Below are positions 41,541 through 50,548 of a DNA stretch of 64,000 nucleotides, in pieces. The number at the start of each line of letters is the position of its first letter. Position 1 is the first letter of the stretch. The notes under the pieces were generated by a model that saw nothing but the letters and a program-made list of their open reading frames with translations, was not told where the DNA came from and ran no database searches. The position numbers and the translations under genes are program-made. Origin of the DNA: Phosphoribacter sp037045055 (GTDB lineage Bacteria; Actinomycetota; Actinomycetes; Actinomycetales; Dermatophilaceae); assembly GCA_037045055.1 (NCBI GenBank), contig JBAOHJ010000003.1, positions 930,001 to 994,000 on the forward strand, given 5' to 3'.

Positions 41541-43853
41541 TCACTCGGCGTCGATCTCGGCGACCATGTCGTCGTGCATCGCGGGGTCGTGGTGGTCGCT
41601 GCCGATCGACAGCGCCCGCGCCTTGGCCATGCCCACGGCGACGAAGATGACGACGGCGGCCACCGCGCCGATGCCGTAGCGCAGCACTTGGTTGGCGTTC
41701 GGGCCGATGCTCAGCGTGACCACCGCGGGGGCGATGAGGACCGAGACGAGGTTCATCACCTTGATCAGCGGGTTGATGGCCGGGCCGGCGGTGTCCTTGA
41801 AGGGGTCGCCGACGGTGTCGCCGATGACGGTCGCCGCGTGGGCATCGCTGCCCTTGCCGCCGTGCCTGCCGTCCTCGACGATCTTCTTCGCGTTGTCCCA
41901 TGCCCCACCGGAGTTGGCCAGGAACACCGCCATGAGGCAGCCGGTGGTGATCGCCCCGGCGAGGAACCCGGCCAGGGCTCCGATGCCGAAGCCGAACCCG
42001 ACGACGATCGGCGCCATCGCGGCCAGCAGGCCCGGCGTGGCCAGCTCGCGCAGCGAGTCGCGGGTGCAGATGTCGACGACCTTGCCGTACTCGGGCTTGG
42101 CGGTGCCCTCCATGATCCCGGGGATCTCGCGGATCTGGCGGCGCACCTCGAAGATGATGGCGCCCGCCGCCCGGGTCACCGCGTTGATGGCCAGCCCCGA
42201 GAAGAGGAACACCACGGAGGCGCCCACGAGCGCGCCGATCAGCGTGTTGGGCGTGGTGATCTCCAGGTCGAACCACGCCGCCTCGCTGGCGGTGACCCGC
42301 TTGGCCGCGTCGCCGAGCTCCTTGACCGCGGTGCTCCAGGCCTCGTTGAAGGACCCGAAGAGCGCGGTCGCCGCGAGCACGGCGGTGGCGATGGCGATGC
42401 CCTTGGTGATGGCCTTGGTCGTGTTCCCCACGGCGTCCAGGTCGGTGAGGATCCGGGCGCCCTGCTCGTCGACGTCCTTGGACATCTCGGCGATGCCTTG
42501 GGCGTTGTCGGAGACCGGGCCGAAGGTGTCCATGGCGACGATGACACCGACCGTGGTGAGCAGGCCGCAGCCGGCCAGGGCGATGAAGAACAGCGAAAGC
42601 CCCATCGCCCCGCCGCCGAGCAGGTATGCCGTGTACACGCCGCCACCGATGATGACCGCGGTGTAGACCGCCGACTCCAGCCCCACGCCGATGCCGGCCA
42701 GGACCACGGTGGCCGATCCGGTGAGCGAGGTGCGGGCGACGTCCTTGGTGGGCTTGGACGTCGTGCCGGTGAAGTACCCGGTGAGCCAGAGGATGATCCC
42801 GGCCAGGACGATGCCGCAGATCACCGCGAGGGAGGCGCGGATGCGCAGCCCGGTGGTGTCCCCGACCGACTGGGGCAGGTAGATGAACGCCGCGGCGACG
42901 GAGAGGACGGCGGCGATGACCGCGGAGATGTAGAAGCCCCGGTTGATCGCGGTAAGGCCGTTCTCGTCGCCCCGCACGCGGGTGATGTAGACGCCGATGA
43001 TCGCCGTGATCGCGCCGATGGCCGGCACGATGAGCGGGAAGACCAGGCCTTCGGTGCCCAGCGCGGCGGAGCCGAGGATCAGCGCCGCGACGAGCATGAC
43101 GGCATACGACTCGAACAGGTCGGCGGCCATCCCCGCGCAGTCGCCGACGTTGTCGCCGACGTTGTCCGCGATGGTGGCGGCGTTGCGGGGGTCGTCCTCG
43201 GGGATACCGGCCTCCACCTTGCCTACGAGGTCCGCGCCCACGTCGGCGGCCTTGGTGAAGATGCCGCCGCCGACCCTCATGAACATCGCCAGCAGGGCCG
43301 CGCCGAAACCGAAGCCCTCCAGCACCTTGGGGGCGTCGCCGCGGTAGATGAGCACGACGAGCGAGGCACCCAGCAGGCCGAGCCCGACGGTGGCCATCCC
43401 GACCGTGCCACCGGTGCGGAAGGCGATCCGCATGCCGCCCTCGCGGCTGCCCACCCGAGCCGCGGCGGCGACCCGGACGTTGGCCTTGACGGCCAGCGAC
43501 ATGCCGAGGTAGCCGATGAGCCCGGAGAACACCGCACCGACGACGAAGAACAGCGACCGGCCGGTCTTGATGCCCATGGAGTCGGCCGGCAGGAGGAACA
43601 GCAGCAGGAACACCAGGACGACGAACCCGCCGAGGGTCTTGAACTGGCGCGCCAGGTAGGCCTGGGCACCCTCCTCGACGGCGGCCCCGATGGTGCGCAT
43701 GTTGTCGGTGCCGGTGTCGGCCACCAGCACCTGCGAACGGAACATCGCCCCCATGGCCAAGGCGATGAGGGCGATGACGAGGACGGCGATGACGAGGACT
43801 TGGTTGGTGCCCTGCAGATCGATCGTCCCTGCGGCTGGTACGGGTGAGATCAT
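41541..43853 (-). CDS. hppA: K+-independent membrane H+-translocating pyrophosphatase
   Basis: 770 aa, ATG start with GAGGA upstream. Sixteen or so hydrophobic segments. It couples PPi hydrolysis to proton export. Signatures: KAADVGADLVGKVEAGIPEDDPRNAATIADNVGDNVGD compressed across two loops and GDTVGDPFKDTAGPAINPLIK near the C-terminus. The residue deciding potassium dependence is Lys here (VGNTTKAITKG; K+-dependent enzymes have Ala), so this is the K+-independent class. The first 50 residues hold one helix with a loop of Asp/Thr. Monocistronic, downstream of the STAS gene. Confidence 0.96.
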   Translation of the reverse strand: MISPVPAAGTIDLQGTNQVLVIAVLVIALIALAMGAMFRSQVLVADTGTDNMRTIGAAVEEGAQAYLARQFKTLGGFVVLVFLLLFLLPADSMGIKTGRSLFFVVGAVFSGLIGYLGMSLAVKANVRVAAAARVGSREGGMRIAFRTGGTVGMATVGLGLLGASLVVLIYRGDAPKVLEGFGFGAALLAMFMRVGGGIFTKAADVGADLVGKVEAGIPEDDPRNAATIADNVGDNVGDCAGMAADLFESYAVMLVAALILGSAALGTEGLVFPLIVPAIGAITAIIGVYITRVRGDENGLTAINRGFYISAVIAAVLSVAAAFIYLPQSVGDTTGLRIRASLAVICGIVLAGIILWLTGYFTGTTSKPTKDVARTSLTGSATVVLAGIGVGLESAVYTAVIIGGGVYTAYLLGGGAMGLSLFFIALAGCGLLTTVGVIVAMDTFGPVSDNAQGIAEMSKDVDEQGARILTDLDAVGNTTKAITKGIAIATAVLAATALFGSFNEAWSTAVKELGDAAKRVTASEAAWFDLEITTPNTLIGALVGASVVFLFSGLAINAVTRAAGAIIFEVRRQIREIPGIMEGTAKPEYGKVVDICTRDSLRELATPGLLAAMAPIVVGFGFGIGALAGFLAGAITTGCLMAVFLANSGGAWDNAKKIVEDGRHGGKGSDAHAATVIGDTVGDPFKDTAGPAINPLIKVMNLVSVLIAPAVVTLSIGPNANQVLRYGIGAVAAVVIFVAVGMAKARALSIGSDHHDPAMHDDMVAEIDAE

Positions 43854-44054
43854 GTGCTTCCTCCTCGGCGCCGTTCGAGGGCGCCCTCGACCGGCCTGAG
43901 CGGGACCGCCCGGGCCGGGAGCGCGCCGGTGTCGTCCTCGACGGTACCGGTCGCGCTGGGGTCCGTGGGGTGCTGTGTCGCGTGGGACACCTGTGGCCTA
44001 TGGCACACGTCACATGGAAGCGGTTGTCGCGGTCCTCGCGGTTGTCTTGGCCGA

Positions 44055-44375
44055 CTACTCGAGGGCGTCGACGATGTCGAACACCCGGTCCAGTCCGGTG
44101 ATGGTGAATACCTTGAGCACCCGCTCGGTCGCGCCGAGGATGCGCATGGTGCCGCCCTGCGCGCGGGTCAGCTTGAGCCGGCCCACGAGCACGCCCAGCC
44201 CGGTCGAGTCCATGAAGGTGACCTGGGCCAGGTCGACGACCAGATCGCGGCACCCTCGGTGGATCTGGTCGTCGAGCTCGCGACGAAGCTCCGGGGCCGT
44301 GTAGACGTCGATCTCTCCGGCCACGTGGACGATGGTGCGCGCCCCCTGGGCCGTGCTGGACATCGCCAAATCCAC
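44055..44375 (-). CDS. STAS-domain anti-anti-sigma factor
   Basis: 106 aa from the GTG with AGAGG five bases upstream (an ATG four codons in is an alternative). Single STAS fold: TIVHVAGEIDVYTAPELRREL, VVDLAQVTFMDSTGLGVLVGRLKL and MRILGATERVLKVFTITGLDRVF. Ser57 in DSTG is the site normally phosphorylated by an anti-sigma kinase of the RsbW kind. It could release the SigB/F-type sigma factor encoded at 19498-20280. BldG of Streptomyces is a similar free-standing protein, also next to a helicase gene. Confidence 0.92.
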   Translation of the reverse strand: MDLAMSSTAQGARTIVHVAGEIDVYTAPELRRELDDQIHRGCRDLVVDLAQVTFMDSTGLGVLVGRLKLTRAQGGTMRILGATERVLKVFTITGLDRVFDIVDALE

Positions 44376-44443
44376 GAGTGCCTCTGCCTTCCCATCCTCG
44401 CCCTGTCCAGCACCGTACCCCGGGACCGTACCGTTGGCACAGC

Positions 44444-46966
44444 ATGGACGATCCCGATCCCGGGCTGGGCGCAGCTCGAGCCGTCGACCCGCCGCAGGTC
44501 GCTCGCCCCGTCGACCCGCAGCGGGCCGCTGTTGCCTTCGACGCGCAGCAGGCCTTGGCGGGCCTGGTCGCCACGCACGGCGGGCCGTGCCTGCGCCACG
44601 TGCGCACCCTGGACGCCCGCCACGGCCGGTACGCCGAGCTACCGGCCTGGGTGAGCCCGGCCGTCGCCGCCGCGCTGCACTCCGGGGGGATGGGCCGGCT
44701 GTGGTCGCACCAGGCGCAGGCCGCCGAGGCGGTGCACTCCGGCGAGCACGTCGTGCTGTCCACCGGGACGGCGTCCGGCAAGTCGCTGGGCTACCTCGTG
44801 CCGATCCTCAGCGACCTGCTCGACGGGTCCCACGCCCCGACCGGCAGGGGCGCCACGGCCCTGTACCTCGCCCCCACCAAGGCGTTGTCCCACGATCAGC
44901 TCGCCCGGGTGGACGCGTTGGCGGTGCCCGGGCTCCGGGTGGCCACCTACGACGGCGATACGCCGACCGAGGCGCGGCGCTGGGTGCGCGAGCACGCGGC
45001 ATACGTGCTCACCAACCCCGACCTGCTGCACCGGACCCTCTTGCCGGGCCACCCCCGTTGGGCCCCGTTCCTGCGGGCCCTGCGCTACGTCGTCGTCGAC
45101 GAATGCCACGTCTACCGAGGGGTGTTCGGCTCGCATGTGGCCCTCGTGCTGCGCCGGCTGCGACGAGTGTGCGCGCGGTATCGCTCGGCACCGGTGTTCG
45201 TCCTCGCGTCGGCGACGGTCGGGTCGCCGGCCCAGCACGCCGAGGCCCTGATCGGTATGCCGGTCCGTGCGGTCACCGAGGACGGCTCGCCCCGGGCCGC
45301 GGCGACCGTGGCGCTGTGGGAGCCGCCCACCCGCCGGCCGCGCGGCCCCGATCCCGCCGGGCGGGCCGGCCACGGGCCGAGCCCGGCCGTCGCGCAGGGG
45401 CGGCGCAGCGCGGTCGCCGAGGCCGCCGACCTGCTCGCCGATCTCGTCAACGCCGGCGCGCAGACCGTCGCCTTCGCCCGGTCGAGGGCCGGCGTCGAGG
45501 CCCTGGCCGCAGCGGCGGCCCGGCGCTGCCGCGAGGACGGCGCCGACGGGGTGGGGCACGGTGCGGGCATCGCGGCATACCGCGGGGGCTACCTGCCCGA
45601 GGACCGCCGCGCTTTGGAGCAGGACCTGCGCAGCGGACGGCTGCGCGGCTTGGCCGCGACGACGGCCCTGGAGCTCGGCGTCGACATCGCCGGGCTCGAT
45701 GCCGTCGTCGTAGCGGGTTGGCCCGGCACGACGGCGGCGTTCCGTCAGCAGATCGGCCGGGCGGGACGGACCGGGCGCGACTGCCTCGCGGTGCTCGTGG
45801 CCGCCGACGACCCTCTGGACAGCTACCTCGTCGCGCACCCGGACGTGGTCTTCGACCCACCCGCCGAGACGCCGGCTATCGACCCGCACAACCCGCACGT
45901 GCTCGCCGCCCACCTCGTCGCCGCCGCGGCCGAGCTGCCGGTGCGCGAGCAGGACGCGCAGGTGTTCGGGGCCGGTATGCCGCGCCTGCTGGCCGACCTG
46001 GTCGAGCGGTCGGTGCTGCGCCGACGACCGGGCGGGTGGTACTGGACCGGCCCGGACCCCCCGGCGGCCCGGGTCTCGCTGCGCGGGGCGGTGGGCAGCG
46101 TGCGGATCGTCGAACGGGGGACCGGGCGCGTGCTGGGCGACGTGGACTCCGCCCGGGCGGACGCGACTGTGCATCCCGGAGCCGTGTACGTCCACCAGGG
46201 CCGCACGTTCCTCGTCGTCGACCTCGACGTCGGCGCCGGCGTCGCGCTCGTGGTCGCCGCCGACCCCGGCTGGTCGACACAGGCCCGCTCGGTCGCGCAG
46301 TTCGAGCTCGGGTCCGTCGCGCGGGGCCGGGACTGGGGCGGCGGCGGGATCTACCGCGGGACCGTCACCGTGCGTAGCCGGGTCGTCTCCTTCCTGCGCC
46401 GCGACCCGCTCGGCTCGGTGCTTGGCGAGCATCCGCTGGAGCTTCCCGAGCGCACCATGACGACCCAGGGGGTCTGGTGGACCTACCGCAATCCGGCCTG
46501 GTCGGCAGCGGGGGTGAGCGAGGCGGCGCTGCCGGGGAGTCTGCACGCCGCCGAGCACGCCGCCATCGGGCTGCTGCCCCTGGTGGTCACCGTCGATCGG
46601 TGGGACGTCGGGGGCGTCTCGACGGCCCTGCACCCGGACACCCTGCTGCCCACGGTGCTCGTCTACGACGGGGTCCCTGCGGGAGCGGGGTTCGCCGAGG
46701 CCGGCTACCGGCACGCCCGGCAGTGGCTCGCCGCCACCGGCGCGGCCGTCGCGGCGTGCGGGTGCGCCGACGGATGCCCCGGCTGTGTCCAGTCGCCCAA
46801 ATGCGGGAATGGCAACCACCCCCTCGACAAGACCGGCGCGAGCGCGCTGCTCGAGGTGCTGGCCCGGGGTCTGCGCGAGGGTCCGCCGGCCGGTCGCAGG
46901 CCCGTCGAACAGGACGCGCCGGCGCCCCCGCATCGGTCACCGTGTGAGATTCGCCCAGGCGGGTAG
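44444..46966 (+). CDS. DEAD/DEAH-box helicase with DUF1998 domain, MrfA-like
   Basis: 840 aa from ATG. Helicase motifs: Q-like WSHQAQAAEAVHSGEHVVLSTGTASGKS (Walker A), LYLAPTKALSHDQ, YVLTNPDLLHRTLL, VVVDECHVYRG (DECH box), VLASATVGSP, and VAGWPGTTAAFRQQIGRAGRTGRD (motif VI). The C-terminal DUF1998 module has the zinc cluster ACGCADGCPGCVQSPKCGNG. B. subtilis MrfA (YprA) and M. tuberculosis Rv3649 share this layout; MrfA repairs mitomycin-type DNA damage. The rightward neighbour is the tad cluster, the classic 'helicase/secretion neighbourhood'. Confidence 0.93.
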   Translation: MDDPDPGLGAARAVDPPQVARPVDPQRAAVAFDAQQALAGLVATHGGPCLRHVRTLDARHGRYAELPAWVSPAVAAALHSGGMGRLWSHQAQAAEAVHSGEHVVLSTGTASGKSLGYLVPILSDLLDGSHAPTGRGATALYLAPTKALSHDQLARVDALAVPGLRVATYDGDTPTEARRWVREHAAYVLTNPDLLHRTLLPGHPRWAPFLRALRYVVVDECHVYRGVFGSHVALVLRRLRRVCARYRSAPVFVLASATVGSPAQHAEALIGMPVRAVTEDGSPRAAATVALWEPPTRRPRGPDPAGRAGHGPSPAVAQGRRSAVAEAADLLADLVNAGAQTVAFARSRAGVEALAAAAARRCREDGADGVGHGAGIAAYRGGYLPEDRRALEQDLRSGRLRGLAATTALELGVDIAGLDAVVVAGWPGTTAAFRQQIGRAGRTGRDCLAVLVAADDPLDSYLVAHPDVVFDPPAETPAIDPHNPHVLAAHLVAAAAELPVREQDAQVFGAGMPRLLADLVERSVLRRRPGGWYWTGPDPPAARVSLRGAVGSVRIVERGTGRVLGDVDSARADATVHPGAVYVHQGRTFLVVDLDVGAGVALVVAADPGWSTQARSVAQFELGSVARGRDWGGGGIYRGTVTVRSRVVSFLRRDPLGSVLGEHPLELPERTMTTQGVWWTYRNPAWSAAGVSEAALPGSLHAAEHAAIGLLPLVVTVDRWDVGGVSTALHPDTLLPTVLVYDGVPAGAGFAEAGYRHARQWLAATGAAVAACGCADGCPGCVQSPKCGNGNHPLDKTGASALLEVLARGLREGPPAGRRPVEQDAPAPPHRSPCEIRPGG

Positions 46967-47000
46967 GGTCCCAACTGAGGTCGAGCTCTGGGAGGTCCGC

Positions 47001-47309
47001 GTGGTGGCATTCGGTGTGGTCCTGCTTCTCGTCGGTCTGGGCGCCGGCGTCTCGATCGGCTGGCTGGCCTGGCAGAGCACCGATGGCATCACCCTGGGCG
47101 GGGCCGGCCTGAGCGTGACGGTGCTGCCGGTGACCCTGTTCGCGGCCGGGGTCGGGTCGCTGCTGCTGCTGTGGATCGGGGCCCGGGTGATCGGCGCCGG
47201 CGCCCGACGGCGTCGAGCCCGCAGGGACGAAGTGCGCCGCCTGCGCTCCGACCAGCCTCGCACCCCGTCGGCACCTCCGCCCGCGCCAGGACGGACCTCC
47301 ACCCCCTGA
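47001..47309 (+). CDS. Small two-helix membrane protein
   Basis: 102 aa from GTG with GGAGG five bases upstream. Two hydrophobic segments (FGVVLLLVGLGAGVSIGWLAW and LPVTLFAAGVGSLLLLWIGARVI) are followed by a strongly basic stretch GARRRRARRDEVRR and a Pro-rich tail, so the C-terminus is probably cytoplasmic. No family recognised. It starts 34 bp after the helicase stop and may share its transcript. Confidence 0.7.
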   Translation: MVAFGVVLLLVGLGAGVSIGWLAWQSTDGITLGGAGLSVTVLPVTLFAAGVGSLLLLWIGARVIGAGARRRRARRDEVRRLRSDQPRTPSAPPPAPGRTSTP

Positions 47310-47431
47310 CCCGACGCCGGCCTGCGTCCCATGGCCTGCGGCGCCCGGCACCGTCGTCGTGCCCAAGCCCGGATCGTGGGAGCCGACGCGGGTCGGTCCG
47401 CCGAGCTCGACATCTGGAGCCGCACGGCGCA

Positions 47432-47827
47432 TCACCCAGCCCACACGGCGACCGGGGCGGGGCCGGCGCGGGACCTCGCCGAGGCCGTCATCTGCCACGG
47501 CCGATCGGATGTCGCGACCGCGACGAGGTCCACCTGCCCGCCCGACGCCACACACATCGACAGTCGGGCCGAGTTCCGGGCGCTCAGGTCCGCCGCGCGC
47601 CCGCAGGCCTGGGCAGCGGTGGCGCCCAGGGAGAGGGCCGTGGCCGCCCCCAGCGCCGCCAGGTCGGCGGCGGCGCGCGCCCGGTGGCTCACCGACACCG
47701 CCCGGGCGACCTCGAGCGCTCCGGCGGCGAGCACCACCACGACGGCGCACGCGCCGACGACCAGGACCGAGGCACTCCCCCGATCACCGGACCGTCGGCA
47801 CCGATCCCGCCGTGGCGGCCGACGCAT
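47432..47827 (-). CDS. TadE/TadG-like pseudopilin (Rv3654c-like)
   Basis: 131 aa, ATG start. Basic head RRPPRRDRCRRSGDRG, then the pilin-like hydrophobic helix SASVLVVGACAVVVVLAAGALEVARAV and a globular part with one Cys pair (ACGRAADL, MCVASGGQ). Matches the 'helicase/secretion neighbourhood TadE-like' family. It is the last gene of the tad set and is separated from tadE by 191 bp with short repeats; the in-frame reading continues upstream, so a longer start is possible but looks non-pilin. Confidence 0.78.
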   Translation of the reverse strand: MRRPPRRDRCRRSGDRGSASVLVVGACAVVVVLAAGALEVARAVSVSHRARAAADLAALGAATALSLGATAAQACGRAADLSARNSARLSMCVASGGQVDLVAVATSDRPWQMTASARSRAGPAPVAVWAG

Positions 47828-47857
47828 CTCAGGTCGCCTGACCGGGGCGCGTCGAGT

Positions 47858-47907
47858 CCGCCGGCGCTGGGCGTCACGACGAGGCCGCCGCCGGCGCTGG
47901 GCGTCAC
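47858..47907. repeat. 20-bp direct repeat at 30-bp period
   Basis: CCGCCGGCGCTGGGCGTCAC occurs at 47858-47877 and 47888-47907, with a degenerate third copy (CCGCCGGCGGCGCT) starting near 47917. It fills the gap between the tadE-like and TadG-like genes. Confidence 0.75.
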
Positions 47908-48018
47908 ATCGAGTCCGCCGGCGGCGCTCAGGGGCGCTCCGCCGCCACCGCCCGGCCTTTCCGGTCTGCTCCTGCGCACCACGCGGTGCGCGAGCGACCC
48001 CCCGGCGCCCGAAGCCCG

Positions 48019-48396
48019 TCACGACCCCACCTCCCGATCGGCGCTCGCGGACGACCCGAGACCCACCCCACCGAACCCACCAGGGAGCGCATGCCGAACC
48101 GACACCGACAGCGTCACGGTCGCCCCGGCGGTCGAGGCGTTCAGTTGGGCACCGGGCGGCGCCACCGCCCGAGCGGTGGCCAGCGCGGCGTCGATCGGGT
48201 CGCCCCGAGCCAGCGCCCGAGCACCCAGACGGGCCGCGTCGATGCATCGGATCTGGTCGATGCCCGCTCCCAGCGCCCCAACGGCCACGGCGAGGACGAG
48301 CAGCAACGCCGGCAGCGCCGCGGCCAGCTCGGCGGTCACCATCCCCCGGTCGCGCCGCGGGGCGATGTCTCGGCGCACGCCGGTGACGGTGGTCAT
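48019..48396 (-). CDS. tadE: TadE-family minor pilin
   Basis: 125 aa; the ATG overlaps the DUF4244 stop (ATGA). The pilin-type segment MVTAELAAALPALLLVLAVAVGALGAG follows a basic head RRDIAPRRDRG; the acidic Glu after the hydrophobic start (TAEL) is typical for TadE/TadF processed by a prepilin peptidase. The exposed part has one Cys (RCIDAARLGARALARGD) and ends GLGSSASADREVGS. Equivalent to Rv3655c. Confidence 0.85.
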   Translation of the reverse strand: MTTVTGVRRDIAPRRDRGMVTAELAAALPALLLVLAVAVGALGAGIDQIRCIDAARLGARALARGDPIDAALATARAVAPPGAQLNASTAGATVTLSVSVRHALPGGFGGVGLGSSASADREVGS

Positions 48397-48677
48397 CTCA
48401 CGACGCTCAGCGCGCTGGTGATGATCCCGGCCAGCGCCGATCGGACGGCCTCCGACTTCACCACGGCCAGCAGCACTGCGGCGAACGCCACCGCGGCCAG
48501 CGTCCCCACGGCATACTCCGCGGTCGTCATACCCGCCTCCGCTCGCCACCGCCAGGCTCCGGCGCCGGCGCGGTGCCGACGGGTGGTGTCGGTGCGGCCC
48601 CGATGACGCCGGCGTGCGGCCGAGCGCTGCAGCCGTGGGATGACGGCCCTGCGCGCGGCGGCCCAGGTCTCACGCAT
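48393..48677 (-). CDS. DUF4244 Flp-like major pilin
   Basis: 94 aa from the ATG with GGAG upstream. An Arg-rich leader (RRRHRGRTDTTRRHRAG) precedes GMTTAEYAVGTLAAVAFAAVLLAVVKSE, which resembles the Flp pilin G/xxxxEY cleavage site and helix. Cleavage would be after the Gly before MTTAEY. Expected to form the pilus shaft. Equivalent of Rv3656c. First gene of the pilin operon DUF4244-tadE-TadG-like. Confidence 0.85.
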   Translation of the reverse strand: MRETWAAARRAVIPRLQRSAARRRHRGRTDTTRRHRAGAGAWRWRAEAGMTTAEYAVGTLAAVAFAAVLLAVVKSEAVRSALAGIITSALSVVR

Positions 48678-48748
48678 GTGTGCTCCTCTCCGAATCGATG
48701 TCCCGATCCTGCGATCCGAACGGGTCCCCCACCAGGGGGCCGCCGGCT

Positions 48749-48788
48749 CCTGTGGACGGTGGGACACCGTGCCGACGCCCTGTGCACG
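48749..48788 (-). promoter_or_regulatory. Shared tad element, pilin-operon copy
   Basis: On the + strand CCTGTGGACGGTG (48749-48761) and CCTGTGCACG (48779-48788) are 17 bp apart. The same two blocks with identical spacing occur upstream of the ssd-tadA operon (54001-54040); 32 of 40 positions agree by eye. Read with the genes, it is two GTNCACAGG direct half-sites 30 bp apart, ending 71 bp before the pilin start. Confidence 0.6.
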
Positions 48789-48815
48789 CCGCGCGCCCCG
48801 CGAGCCGGCAGGGAC

Positions 48816-48831
48816 ATACCCCTAGGGGTAT
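48816..48831. promoter_or_regulatory. CstR/CsoR-type operator over the CoADR promoter
   Basis: ATACCCCTAGGGGTAT is a perfect 16-bp palindrome of the kind bound by CsoR-family repressors: CstR senses persulfides and CsoR senses Cu(I). Its last three bases are the start of TATGAT (48829-48834), a good -10 hexamer for the oxidoreductase gene. The target gene is a persulfide/CoA-disulfide enzyme, so CstR is the better guess. No csoR/cstR gene lies in the window. Confidence 0.72.
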
Positions 48832-48856
48832 GATCGGGCAAACCGAAGGAGCACGC

Positions 48857-50521
48857 GTGAAGACGTACGTCGTCATCGGCGGGGTTGCCGGCGGCATGAG
48901 TGCCGCGGCTCGGCTGCGCCGTCTGGATCAGAGCGCCCGGATCATCGTCGTCGAACAGGGCAGCGAGGTGTCGTTCGCCAACTGTGGGCTGCCCTACCAC
49001 GTCAGCGGGGAGATCCCCGAGAGGTCCAGCCTGCTGCTGCGCACGCCGGCCTCACTCGCCTCGACCCTGGGCCTCGACGTCCGCGTCGATACGCTGGCGA
49101 CGGCGTTGGACCCCCGAGGGCAGACGGTGACCCTGGTGGACGGATCGGGTGCGACCAGCCAGGTGAGCTACGACGCGCTGGTCCTGGCACCCGGCGCCGA
49201 GGCCGTCCGCCCGCCGATTGCCGGGTTGGACCTCCCGCAGGTCCGCACCCTGCGCACGGTGCCCGACGCAGACGCGCTGCGCGACATGCTCGCGCATGGC
49301 GCCCGATCCGCGGTCGTGCTGGGTGCGGGTTTCATCGGCCTCGAAGCGGCCGAGGGCTTGCGTCACGCCGGTCTGCAGGTCAGCGTGGTCGAGGCGGCGC
49401 CGCACGTCCTGCCGGTCGTCGATCCGGAGATCGCCGCGCTCGTGCGCGACGAGCTCGTCGGTCACGGTGTCACGGTCGACGAGGGGGTGTCGGCCACGTC
49501 TGTGCAGACGCGCGAGCACGGGGGGGTGCGGGTCCACCTGTCCGACGGCGACCATCGCGACGCCGACCTGGTGGTGCTGTCGGTGGGGGTGCGGCCTCGC
49601 TCGGCGCTGGCTCGCGACGCCGGCCTCACTCTCACCGAGCGGGGGGCCATCGTCGTCGATGCCGAGCAGCGCACCAGCGACCCCGCGATCTGGGCCGTGG
49701 GCGATGCCACGGCGAGCGTCCACGCGATCACCGGCACGGTGGGCCCGGTAGCGCTGGCGACCCCGGCCAACCGGGCCGGGCGGGTGGCCGCCGACTCGAT
49801 CGTCGGGTTGACGCCGGCCCTGCGGTCGCCCAAGCCCTTGGGCACGGCGGTGGTCCGCGTCTTCGACCTCACCGTGGCCATGACGGGGGCGTCCCGACAT
49901 GCCCTCGGTGACCGGAGCGTCCACACCGCCCGGGTCCACGCCGGTCACCACGCCGGCTACTACCCGGGGGCCGAGACGATGCACCTGGTGCTGCACTTCG
50001 ACTCCGCGGGGCGCATTCTCGGTGCCCAAGGGGCCGGGAGGGCCGGCGTCGACAAGCGCATCGACGTCATCGCCACCGCAGCCCGAGGTGGCCTCGGGGT
50101 CACCGATCTGGTGGACCTCGACCTGTGCTACGCACCTCCCTACGGGGCGGCCAAGGACCCTGTGCTCATGCTCGGGATGATCGCCGACAACATCCTCACC
50201 GGCACCCTCGTGCAGGCGGAGCCCACCGAGGCGCTCGACCCGCAGGCCGTCCTGGTCCTGGACGTCCGATCGCCGCGCGAGTATGCCGCCGGGCACGTCC
50301 GCGACGCGCTGCTGGTGCCGCAACCGGACGTCGCGGGCGCGATCGAGCGGATCCGGACCGCGGCCCGGGGGCGTCGAGTGGTCGCACACTGCGCCTCCGG
50401 ATACCGCTCCTACCTCGCCCACCGGACCCTGGCCCACGCCGGGATCGACAGCAGCAGCCTGTCCGGCGGCATCACCACGCTGGCCGTGCTGCGCCCGGAC
50501 CTCCTCGAGCAGCCCTCCTGA
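48857..50521 (+). CDS. CoA-disulfide reductase with C-terminal rhodanese
   Basis: 554 aa, GTG start with GAAGGAG upstream. FAD/NAD(P)H disulfide reductase of the CoADR/NOX/Npsr family: FAD motif VVIGGVAGGMSAAARLRR, redox Cys43 in SFANCGLPYH, the NAD site AVVLGAGFIGLEAAEGLRHAG, and AVGDATASVHAITG. A rhodanese domain ends the protein with active Cys512 in VVAHCASGYRSYL. Such fusions reduce CoA persulfide or polysulfide and release sulfide. It splits the tad locus: it points opposite to the tad genes and lies between tadC and the pilin gene. Confidence 0.92.
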   Translation: MKTYVVIGGVAGGMSAAARLRRLDQSARIIVVEQGSEVSFANCGLPYHVSGEIPERSSLLLRTPASLASTLGLDVRVDTLATALDPRGQTVTLVDGSGATSQVSYDALVLAPGAEAVRPPIAGLDLPQVRTLRTVPDADALRDMLAHGARSAVVLGAGFIGLEAAEGLRHAGLQVSVVEAAPHVLPVVDPEIAALVRDELVGHGVTVDEGVSATSVQTREHGGVRVHLSDGDHRDADLVVLSVGVRPRSALARDAGLTLTERGAIVVDAEQRTSDPAIWAVGDATASVHAITGTVGPVALATPANRAGRVAADSIVGLTPALRSPKPLGTAVVRVFDLTVAMTGASRHALGDRSVHTARVHAGHHAGYYPGAETMHLVLHFDSAGRILGAQGAGRAGVDKRIDVIATAARGGLGVTDLVDLDLCYAPPYGAAKDPVLMLGMIADNILTGTLVQAEPTEALDPQAVLVLDVRSPREYAAGHVRDALLVPQPDVAGAIERIRTAARGRRVVAHCASGYRSYLAHRTLAHAGIDSSSLSGGITTLAVLRPDLLEQPS

Positions 50522-50548
50522 CGGCTCGCCGGCCGGTGCTCGGCCGCC

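Noticed and set aside
44978..45002. Helicase-tad neighbourhood as a phage-defence island
   Set aside because: The DUF1998 helicase next to tad genes is a standard actinobacterial arrangement; no nuclease or other defence gene accompanies it.
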